NCBI GenBank assembly: GCA_021397845.1
Contig: CM038052.1
Span: forward strand, 40,718,449 to 40,782,448
Direction of reading: 5' to 3'
DNA length: 64,000 nucleotides
Origin: Areca catechu
Taxonomy: Eukaryota; Streptophyta; Magnoliopsida; Arecales; Arecaceae
Positions 55,300-64,000 of the stretch are shown piece by piece; positions within the stretch are counted from its first letter, which is position 1, and each line of letters starts with the position of its first letter. Both the position numbers and the translations under genes were made by a program. The notes below the pieces were generated by a model. It had not been told where the DNA came from, searched no databases, and worked only from the letters and a program-made list of their open reading frames with translations.

Positions 55300-55789
55300 A
55301 TTTAATGTAGTGGATTCTATCTTAGTTAGGCTTAGGCCTAAAGAAGCTTCATGCTCGTGGAGCCGGACCTTTTAAAGTGTTAAAGAAGGTTGGATCAAAT
55401 GCCTATATGTTAGACTTGCCTTCGGATATGGGCATTAGTTCTACCTTCAATATTACAGACCTGATTGAGTATAGGGAACCGGCAGCGATACCCAGTGAGG
55501 CTTTTGGACCTATCCCTTCTATTGAGAGTGATCCTTATCTAGAGTGTTCACCAATTAATTGGCCTGAGAGAGGAGAATGGATCGAGCGTATCCTGGATGA
55601 TCAAACCATTATAACCCGGGGTCGTGGCTATCAATGCTTCCTAGTCCGATGGCAAGGCTGACCAGAGTCGGACGATTCATGGATTTCTCGAGAGGACTTG
55701 CAACGTCTCGACCCAGACATTCTCGAGAGATATGTGAGCCAGCCTGATCTTCAATCGACAGGGTCGAGTTCCTCCCACCCCAGGAGAAT
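55300..55789 (+). pseudogene. Integrase tail and chromodomain remnant, element D
   Basis: It reads HARGAGPFKVLKKVGSNAYM and FNITDLIEYREP (the GPY/F-type module). The chromodomain-like segment follows: EWIERILDDQTII, RGYQCFLVRWQG, SDDSWISREDLQRLDPD, with the conserved aromatic residues. A TGA follows RWQG at about 55659-55661. It runs into the 3' LTR via SSSSHPRRIG. Chromodomains of such integrases direct insertion to particular chromatin; without a core this one could at most act in trans. Confidence 0.85.
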
Positions 55790-57148
55790 TGGTGCGGACA
55801 CCAAAGGCACCATAATAAGATAAAGGCTTCTCAACCCTCTATGGATCACTTAGCTACTTTCAAGACCATTGTAATAAAGCTTAGTTCATCTAAGTTATCT
55901 TTATTTGAGTCCTGTATTAGTCAGCTCATGTTGAGCTAGTTTTCTTTCTAAGTCATGTATATAGCATTTCATCCATACCATTAGGGTTTTGGATCAGTCG
56001 GTCAAGTCAGCTCATATTAAGCTAATCATTTTCCAAGTCTTGTAATCATGTCCAGTTATATTGAGTCTGTTTGAGTCAAGCCTAGTCAAAGAAGACTCAA
56101 GCATGTGAAGGACACCACCCAGCAAGCCACCTCAGTAGCCGCATGGAGCCCAGTCACACCCTGGAATGCGCCACCTAGGATTACTTGGAGGATCATGAAG
56201 TTGGCCCATGCATGAGGAGTTGATGACCACACACCAGCACACCCCAAGCACACCAACTCCACATGCCAGCATGACAAGAAGGAAAGTCAAAACAGATAAA
56301 CATGAATCCCCTGATTCATGCTAGCTTGCTTAGGAAAGAAGTGGTCCCCCCCTTTGGATGTCACTACCTATCTTGTTTGGAGGGATCTTGTATGGCATGA
56401 CAGTGTTTTCTTCCATGTATTCAACCCCACACTTTAGGAAGAAAGTGGTCACCCATTATTTTCCTTATTTTCTTTTGCTTGGGCCCTAAGTCTCATGACT
56501 CTATATAAGGGACCCCTTGTATGAAAATTTTAACAATTTTTGATATATGAAATACTCTTGATTCTCCAATTGTTTTGTGCCTCCCTGCTGTGTGCATTAA
56601 GAGATCTTGTGTGAGCCTGAAGTCTTGCTGAAGTGCTAGCCAACCAACCTTCTTCCAAGCCTCTTTTTCCAACACGCCCTTGCTGCCTTTTTTCTGAAAT
56701 TATTCTTGTTTCCAGCCTTTGTTTTCTCATCCTTGATGGTTATTTGCAGGTCCTCGAGTTCCTACGAATCCAACGACTCTAGCCAGGCCACAATCGGACC
56801 ACCGAGCAGAAAGCCGGGAATCCACGGGCCTCCAGCTTCATTTTCTAGGCTGCATCCATCAAGGAACGATTTCTTCATGTATGATCTATCCCAATTACTT
56901 CAACCGTTGCCAGGTACACCCCCTCTATCTGCCAGTCCATTTATTGAAGATGAACGAGCCCAACCGAGACTTCTCAGCCTCGGTGGTCCTCTTTCCTTTC
57001 TTTGTAGGTCCTGTTATGTATGCTATAGCCTCTTATTTTTATATAGAACTTTTTACATCATTCCTTAGTATGTTCTTTGAGATTAATCATACAACTTAAT
57101 ATTAAAAATATAAAAAAATACTTGCATGCATATATAGGTCCCGCATCA
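55790..57148 (+). repeat. 3' LTR of D
   Basis: Starts TGGTGCGGACACC, ends CCCGCATCA, with the TATA box CTATATAAGGG at 56511-56521. It is nearly identical to the 5' LTR except for scattered transitions, several in the first 45 bases. 'caccccaggagaat' precedes it. Confidence 0.93.
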
Positions 57149-57153
57149 AAAAC

Positions 57154-57553
57154 CAAGTGTTGGGTTCTTGGTAATCATGGTAAAACCAAGTTAGGTTTAT
57201 TTGGTGAGCCTGTTAAAATCAAAGGGTGTTGGGTTTTCTTTGGTGATCCCGTAAAATAAAAGTGTAAAGGTTTTGGATTGTGATCCTGTAAAACAATGCT
57301 GCTGTATTCGGGTGTGGATATAGTGGAAATCCCAAGTGGTATCTCGGGTAGTGGACGTAGGAGCTGGGTTGCCACGAGCCACTATAAATTTGGTGTATTT
57401 GTGTTGTGCTTCTTTACTTCTTTCTAGCTTCTGCAATTTATAACTCTGTCACAGCACCTAACACCTTCTAAGAGATTTGTAATTGCACATTACTTACTTT
57501 AAATTTTTTAAATTTCCAATTCACCCCCCTCTTGGATAGCCACCTGGGCAACA
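57154..57553 (+). repeat. 5' LTR of E, second part (after D)
   Basis: It continues the LTR cut at 51190 and ends GGGCAACA. It has the 'ttcttggt...gtaaaaccaagt' tandem units seen in A and S3. With the first part it makes about 1.74 kb, close to A's 1.70 kb. Confidence 0.88.
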
Positions 57554-57555
57554 AC

Positions 57556-57567
57556 TAGTATCAGAGC
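57556..57567 (+). promoter_or_regulatory. Primer-binding site of E
   Basis: TAGTATCAGAGC, one transition from the tRNA-iMet complement. Confidence 0.88.
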
Positions 57568-57598
57568 AGTGTCTCTGAATACATAAGAGTAAAGATTG

Positions 57599-59463
57599 AT
57601 GGCTCATCCAATGAGTATGTCCTTGGTGGAAGGCCAATCAACTAATGGACCTCCACTTTTCACTGGCACAAATTATGCATATTGGAAAGCTAGAACGAAA
57701 ATTTATGTTCAAGCAGTTGATTTTCAGTTATGGAAGGTCGTTTTAAAGGGTCCTTATATCTCCATGACTAAAATTGATGGAGTGGACGTTCCTAAACCTG
57801 AAAAGGATTGGGATGAACATGATATGAAGATGGGCGAATTAAATGCCAAAGCCATGAACTTATTATATTATGCTTTGGATAGTAATGAGTTTAATTGAAT
57901 TTCTATTTGCTCTTCCACAAAAGAAATTTGGGATAAACTCGAAGTGACCCATGAAGAAACTTTTCAAGTGAAGTCTTCTAAAATTAATCTTCTTGTACAT
58001 AGTTATGAACTATTTAAGATGGAACCAAATGAAACAATCTCTACCATGTTTTCATGTTTCACTGACATTATTAATGGCTTAAAAAGTCTTGGCAGGGTGT
58101 ATACTAATATAGATATAGTGCAGAAGATACTGAGATCTCTTCCAAACAAATGGGATCCGAAAGTGACTGCCATCCAGGAAACAAAAGATTTACATACCCT
58201 ATTACTGGATGAACTGCTAGGATCTCTCATCACATATGAATTGACCATGCAGCACCAAACTGAAGATGATCAAAAGAAGAAGAAATCAATCACCTTCAAA
58301 GCTGCTATGGATTCTAGAAAGGATGAAGAATCAAAAGAAGAAAGCTCCTTTACTGAAAGCGATATGGAAGACGAAGATGTTGCCATGATCATCAGGAAAT
58401 TTAGAAGGTTCTTGGGAAGAAGAAAAGGAAGATACTTCAGAAAATTCCACAAGAACAAAGATTTCAGTAAGGAGAAGGACAAAGAAAAAGAAAAAGAAAA
58501 AGAAGTGCCCACCTGTTATGAATGCAAAAAGCCAGGGCACATCCTACCAGATTGTCTATTACTAAAAAATGGCTTTGAGAAAAAGAAAGAGAAAGCTATG
58601 GTAGCGACGTGGAGCGACAGTGAAGCGTCCTCATCAACTGAAGAAGAAGAGACCACAAAATCTGTGAATCTATTCTGATAGATCTTAAAAATGAGGTATC
58701 ATCCCCTGAGCTACAAACTGAATTTTCATATGATGAATCGAATTCAGCATTTCATGACTTACTTATTGAATTCAAGAAAGTTGGGGTTAAAATTAAATCC
58801 TTGAAGAAACAAAATGATGTTTTATTGAAAGACAAGGATGGAATTTCTTAAAAAAATAACATTTTGCAAAAAGAATTGAATAACTTTTCTGAAAATGTTA
58901 TTATTTTGAATAATGAGAAAAATGTTTTAAAGGAGACAAACAAAATTTTAGTTGCCAAAAATGTAGATTTAAAAAGGAAGGTTGAAAAGCTTAAACCTTT
59001 AGTTGAAAAACTTACTTTGAGTTCTAATAAGCTTGAGCTAATTTTGAAAGAACAAAAGGATTTTAAAAGTAAAGCTGGAATTAGATTTAATGCTTTAAAT
59101 GATAAAGGAATTTCAACAACAAGATTTATATTTTCAAAAGCTTCATCTTCAAATGTTAAACTTGAAAAAGCTTTTCTATTGAAATCTATTTCAAATGGCT
59201 TAAAATATGTTCCTAAGAATTCTATGCAAAAATCTTTCAAACCAAATATTTCTGTCTCTACATCTTTTATAGCTTCAAAGCATGCATCATTCAAAAATGA
59301 TAAACTTATTTGTTATGCATGTCATAAATCTTATCAATGCAATTCATTGAAAAATTTCATGATTGGTGCATTGAAATATAAAACTATTTGGGTTCCAAAG
59401 GGAACCAATTTTGCTAACCCGAAAGGACCCAAGTTAGTTTGGGTACCTAAAATCACTCCTTGA
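57599..59463 (+). pseudogene. Gag of Sirevirus E with coiled-coil extension
   Basis: ATG at 57599 (MAHPMSMSLVEGQST). To 58678 there is no indel and a single internal stop, TGA at 57896-57898 after NEFN, shared with A. Capsid blocks are followed by a Lys/Arg-rich stretch and the knuckle CYECKKPGHILPDC (about 58518-58559), then WSDSEASSSTEEEE. Frame changes near 58670 and 58850 lead to a coiled coil (58864-59070, Glu/Lys/Leu-rich) and a damaged second knuckle (CYACHKSYQC, about 59311). It ends with GPKLVWVPK at 59463. Length and layout match S3. Confidence 0.9.
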
Positions 59464-61068
59464 TTGTTTTGTAGGATTGTCTTGCATCCTACAAATTAAA
59501 GAAAAAATAGTATCTTGATAGGACTATTCAAGGCATATGACGAGTAACAAAGATCAGTTCATCACCCTACAAATGAAAGAAGAAGGATTGGTTATATTTG
59601 GAGATAATGGCAAGGGGAGAATAATCGAAATTGGTAATATCAAAATAATCCCCTGTACTTTCATTGAAGATGTGCTACTAGTAGATAAATTGAAGCATAA
59701 TTTATTGAGTATTAGTCAATTATATGATAAAGGCTTCAAAGTTATCTTTGAATTATTTATGTGTATAGTAACTAACTTTCTTGATTATAGCAACAAATTC
59801 ATTGGTCATAGACTTGAAAACATCTATGTGGTAAATCTAAATGATCTAGCCATGTCTAGTAGTTCCAGTCTAATAACAATGAATGCTAAGACCAAGGAGT
59901 CATGTTTATTATGGCATAGACGATTAGGTCATGCTAGCATGCATACAATTGCCAAATTAATCTCAAAGAATCTAGTTAGAGGTTTGCCACATTTTAAAGT
60001 AGATGTTGATTATGAATGTGATGCTTGTCAACTAGGCAAACAAACTAGGAAGAGTTTTAAATCAAAAAATATTATTTCAACAACCAGACCCCTTGAGGAA
60101 CTTATTTGGACTAACTAGGACCACAAGCCTAGGAGGTATGAAATATGGCCTTGTGATTGTAGATGACTTTTCTAGATTCACATAGGTATTATTTATTGCA
60201 CATAAAGATGAAACTTTTGATGTATTTAGAAAATTTCATAAGAAAGTTTTAAATGAGAAAAATCTTTCCATTATTTTAATAAGAAGTGATCATGGAACTG
60301 AATTTCAAAATCAATTTTTTGATAAATATTGCACTAAGCATGGCATTGATCACAACTTCTCCATTCCTAGAACGCCATAACAAAATGGTGTTGTAGAGAG
60401 AAAGAATAGGACTTTGGAAGAAATGGCCCGAACGATATTATGTGAAAGTAATCTTCTAAGGTACTTTTGGACAGAAGTGGTGAACACTGCCTATTATATA
60501 TTAAATCGAGTTTTAATATGACCAATTTCAAAGAAAACCTCCTATGAGCTTTGGAATGGAAGAAAACCAAATATCAATTACTTTCATGTTTTTGGGTGTA
60601 AATGCTGTGTTAAATAATGGCAAAGATAACCTAGGAAAGTTTGATGCAAAATCTGATGAATCTATCTTCCTTGGTTATTCCTTACATAGCAAAGCATATA
60701 AAGTATTTAACAAGAGGACTCTTACTGTAGAAGAGTCAATTCATGTTGTTTTTGATGAAGCTAACCCCTCACCATCTAGAAAAGATGAGTGTGTAGATAA
60801 TGATGCAGATACTCTGCAAAAGGAAATGGAAGATCTAAGCATTCAAGACAAGCCAACGCAAGATGGAAGTGAAATGGTAAGCAAGGATCATGCTGATTTA
60901 CCAAAGGAATGGAGGTATGTAACTTCACATCCCAAAGATTTAATTATTGGTAATCCTTCTCATGGTGTTAGGACTAGGTCAGCACATAGAGATGCACATG
61001 ACTACCTAGCCTTTATCTCTCAATTTGAACCACACAGTTTAGAAGAAGCCGAAATTGATCATAACTAG
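59464..61068 (+). pseudogene. Protease and integrase of Sirevirus E
   Basis: The protease active site near 59513-59525 is broken by a 1-nt deletion within the DSG codons. From 59537 it runs open through VDKLKHNLLSISQLYDKGF to the integrase zinc-binding part (LLWHRRLGHASMHTIAKL, CDACQLGKQTRKSF) at 60118. The catalytic core (60119-60540) reads VDDFSRFT, RSDHGTEFQNQFF and QNGVVERKNRTLEEMART, giving D, D and E, but has stops (after RFT, before QNG and in the LNR region). The C-terminal part and acidic linker (60544-61068) are open: IFLGYSLHSKAYKVFNKRT. S3 lacks the core seen here. Confidence 0.9.
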
Positions 61069-61071
61069 ATA

Positions 61072-62553
61072 ATGGCCATGCATGATGAATTAAACCAGTT
61101 TGAAAGAAATAATGTTTGGACACTAGTTAGTAGACCTACAGATCATCCAATCATAGGAACCAAATGGATCTATAGGAACAAACTAGATAAGAATGGTAAG
61201 ATTATACGGAATAAAGCAAGGTTGGTAGCAAAAGGGTACAGTCAAGAAGAGGGTATTGATTTTGATGAAACTTATACTCCCGTAGCAAGACTTGAGGCCA
61301 TTAGATTACTTCTTGCATTTGCTTGCTACATGAACGTTAAACTTTTTTAAATGGATGTCAAAAGTGCTTTTCTAAGTGGAATTGTTTCTGAACAAGTTTT
61401 TATAGAACAGTCACCAGGTTTTGAAAATCATACTTTTCCGAATCATGTATTAAAATTGAATAAAGCTTTATATGATTTGAAACAAGCACCTAGGGCCTGG
61501 TATGATATATTGAGCAAATTTTTACTTGAAAATGATTTCAAAAGAGGAAATGTTGACAAAACCCTTTTTATTAAAAACAAAGAAAATGATATGTTAGTTG
61601 TACAAATTTACGTTGATGATATTATATTTGGTGCAACTAATGAAAATCTTTGTAGAGATTTTGCTGAGCTGATGTAAGGTGAGTTTGAAATGAGCTTTAT
61701 GGGTGAGCTCAACTACTTCCTTGGATTACAAGTCAAACAAATGAAGGAAAGAATCTTTATAAACCAAGCCAAGTATATCAAAGAGATGATTAAGAAATTT
61801 GGCACGGAAACAAGCAAAGAGGCTAACACACCCATGAGCACTACCTGCAGACTAGACAAAGATGAAAGTGGATCCAATGTTGACCAAAAGCTTTATAGAG
61901 GTATGATCATATCCCTTTTATATTTGACAGCCAGTAGACCTGATATCTTGTATAGTGTATGTATTTGTGCTAGATTTCAATGCAATCCTAAAGAAACACA
62001 TATGCTTGCTGTTAAAAGAATTTTCAAAAACTTGAAAGGTATAAGTAATTTAGGTCTTTGTTATTCTAAAGAATCATCTTTGAACTTAATTGGTTTTTCT
62101 GATGCTGACTATGCTGGTTGCAAAATTGATAGAAAGAGTACTAGTGGTACATGCCAAATTCTAGGATTGAATTTAATCTCATTGCACTATAAGAAGCAAA
62201 ATTTCGTAGCATTGTCCACTGTTGAGACAGAGTACGTTGCTGCGGGTAGTTGTTGTGCTCAAGTGTTATGGATTAAACAACAACTAGAAGACTTTGGTGT
62301 TACACTATTTAAAATTCTAATCAAATGTAATAACACAAGTGCTATAAATCTAACAAAAAATCCTCTTCAGCATTCACGAACCAAGCACATTGAAATTAGG
62401 CACCATTTCATAAGAGAACATGTATTGAATAATAATATTATTCTTGAATACGTGCCAACTGAAAACCAACTTCCTGATATTTTTACCAAACCGTTGAATT
62501 TTGATAGATTTACAATGATTAGAAGTGAACTAGGATTATGTGACCCTTTCTAG
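61072..62553 (+). pseudogene. Reverse transcriptase and RNase H of Sirevirus E
   Basis: RT blocks NNVWTLVSRP, GTKWIYRNKL, ARLVAKGYSQEEGIDFDETY, MDVKSAFLSG, LKQAPRAWYD and the intact catalytic IYVDDIIFGA. Only two stops interrupt it: TAA before MDVKS (about 61348-61350) and TAA after AELM (about 61675-61677), each one transition from a glutamine codon. From 61690 the connection and RNase H are open for 287 codons (FSDADYAGCKIDRKSTSGTC, EYVAAGSCCAQVLWIKQQLE, KHIEIRHHFIREH, DIFTKPLNFDRF), ending LCDPF. This is the best-preserved pol in the window. Confidence 0.94.
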
Positions 62554-62855
62554 AAATACTCCTATAGTCTTAAGGACAAGTTATCTAGATAACTTCCTAA
62601 CTCAAATTTTATGATAAAATGAGCTTTGATTGAAATCCAAAATTATTATTTTTGTGCTCCCTCTGCTCGAGCCGACTCGAGCAGATAAACTGTTGGTCGA
62701 GCCGGCTCGGATGTCGAGCCATCTCTTTTTTGTTCGAGTCATAGGATTTGATTTTCCTATTTTTACTCCTAAACCCTATTCTGTCTCTTTCTAAGAAACC
62801 CTCCAAATACACCTAACTTCCAATAACAGCTTCAAAATTTGAATTTTTTCACTCT
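62554..62855 (+). other. Spacer between pol and env-like ORF, element E
   Basis: About 300 bp without an ORF; GAGCCGACTCGAG and GAGCCGGCTCGGA near 62670-62712 repeat the LTR motif inside the element, as in S3. Confidence 0.65.
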
Positions 62856-64000
62856 ATGGCACCAAAAAGAGATGTTGGAAAGAAATCAGGAAGAGTTAGT
62901 GAAGCGGCTCCGCAAGAAAGGAGGATGAAATTCTGAGAAGATCATGTTTCCCAGAATCCACCACAGTTTGAGGAAGAGGTTAGCCCAATTTCTCCCAGTC
63001 ACCAAATCTCTCTAGGTATAAGACCAATCACCACTGGCAGATGGATTTTATTTGAATATCTGAAGGAGATAGGTTTTGTGATTGGTGATTTTATTGAAAA
63101 TCAAGGATGGAGGAACTTGTGCTCCCTATATGTTAAAACCTACCCAAACCTAGTAAGGATGTTTTATAAAAATTTAAGGTTTGGAGAGAACTTCATTGAA
63201 TCTTCTGTTAAGGGAAGAAGGATAATTATATCTGCTGAAATTCTGGAAAGTGTTTTGGAAATGCCTTTTGAAGGCACAGAGTATTTAGTACTGAAAGACA
63301 AAACCAAGGCACTGCAAACAGTTTTAGAGAAAACTGAGGTAAATGAAATAGGAATTCTCAAAGCAAGCATGTTATCTATTAAGATGAGAGTTCTACACAA
63401 TTTTATTAGCAGGATCTTTTTACCCAGAACTGGATGTTTTGATTGGGTTAGTGAAAGAGATCTGTGCTTTATGGAGCTTTTGATTAATGGTGATAAGATT
63501 AATCTTCTAGCAATTATGATTTGCTAAATGAAGAAGGCAGTAAGAAAAGTTAAGGCTTGCCTACCCTATGGAATGGTCCTATCACTCTTCTTTCAAAATA
63601 CAAATGTATATTTGACAGGAGAGGACAGCAAGACACTACTCCATACTGATACATATACTGCAAAAACTTTTCAAAGGATGGGATATTTGTTGGCACCTGG
63701 AGAAAGAAAACTGATGCCCCAGTAGTTGAAGAAACTGAAGAGATTCAAGAACAAGCAGAGTTAGAGGCTGGTGAAGGCACTACAATGCATATTCCAGAAC
63801 CACAGCCCCAAATGGGATCTTCAATCTAGATGGACTTCGACACCTCTTTTCCAGACATCTCAGTACCAGATATGCCTGATACGCCATATGGTACAGCTAC
63901 TTTTACTCAGTCTACTGATGTTCCAATTCACAGTCACACTACTACTGCTCCTGCTGTAGACACTTCATTGTTACAAGACTTCATGACACAACAAATAAAT
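62856..64000 (+). pseudogene. Sirevirus env-like ORF, element E (cut by window end)
   Basis: ATG at 62856: MAPKRDVGKKSGRVSEAA, a basic start like S3's. Stops occur at about 62937, 63525-63527 and 63723-63725, with a 1-nt frame change near 63723. The conserved domain is clear: GWRNLCSLYVKTYPNLVRMF, LHNFISRIFLPRTGCFDW, ACLPYGMVLSLFFQN, LTGEDSKTLLHTDTY. An acidic Glu-rich stretch (EETEEIQEQAELEAGEG) and a Pro/Ser/Thr-rich stretch follow to the window edge. I see no membrane span. The 3' end and 3' LTR of E lie outside. Confidence 0.86.

Larger units (their letters stand above)
51191..57148 (+). mobile_element. Element D: non-autonomous chromovirus derivative nested in the E LTR
   Basis: LTRs 51191-52554 and 55790-57148 are flanked by the 5-bp duplication AAAAC (51186-51190 and 57149-57153). 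The internal 3.2 kb holds PBS, leader, a gag-type ORF with acidic and conserved C-terminal parts, and an integrase-tail/chromodomain piece. As in B, no protease, RT, RNase H or integrase core is present. Internal sequence closely follows B; the LTRs form a separate subfamily. Confidence 0.94.

Noticed and set aside
1..64000. A host protein-coding gene with introns
   Set aside because: Every stretch with recognisable protein similarity belongs to retrotransposon gag, pol, env-like or chromodomain sequence; no other conserved exons could be seen by eye on either strand.

Overview
This window is plant nuclear DNA made almost entirely of LTR retrotransposons stacked inside one another. I see no host gene, rRNA, tRNA or prokaryotic feature. 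Sirevirus-type Ty1/copia elements (with an extra env-like ORF after pol), chromodomain Ty3/gypsy remnants and Athila/Tat-type Ty3/gypsy remnants place it in an angiosperm with a repeat-rich genome. A monocot is my guess, not something the sequence proves. Nearly all long ORFs carry stops, frameshifts or deletions, and many of these look like C-to-T decay of methylated DNA.

Layout, left block (1-16.4 kb): a plus-strand Sirevirus (S1) shows only its env-like 3' end, 3' noncoding region and the first bases of its 3' LTR. A minus-strand Sirevirus (A: LTR 984-2683, gag 1-937) interrupts its env-like ORF. A non-autonomous chromovirus derivative (B, 4852-16331, target duplication GTATA) interrupts its LTR. 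B is itself split by a young related element (C, 8336-13618, target duplication AGAAC).

Middle block (16.4-41 kb): a GC-rich LTR-like tract; two arrays of a 23-bp minisatellite around an ~80-bp tandem repeat; a segment bounded by perfect 21-bp inverted repeats. Then comes a complete but defective minus-strand Sirevirus (S3, 21466-31924, target duplication AAGAT). It sits inside the remains of an Athila/Tat-type element (Y). A second copy of the same deleted element (Y') follows, separated from Y by an LTR element (X) whose internal domain is only 85 bp.

Right block (41-64 kb): a plus-strand Sirevirus (G, LTR 40988-42448) has its gag split by a minus-strand solo LTR (H, target duplication CTATA) and then by a minus-strand Tork-like copia element (F). 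F's gag is split by another plus-strand Sirevirus (E, from 49850 past the window end). E's 5' LTR is split by chromovirus derivative D (51191-57148, target duplication AAAAC). So D lies in E, in F, in G.

The most interesting signals are these. (1) B, C, D and solo LTR H form a non-autonomous chromovirus family. It lacks protease, RT, RNase H and the integrase core, but keeps one ORF with a conserved unrecognised C-terminus plus an integrase-tail/chromodomain piece. Its youngest member, C, has an intact 296-codon ORF without any gag core. (2) The Sirevirus 3' noncoding region holds an array of TGATAC motifs, several reading GCTCTGATAC, which is the complement of the element's own tRNA-iMet primer-binding site. 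(3) A palindromic LTR repeat, AAGTGTCGACACTT and variants, is shared by two different copia lineages, G and F.
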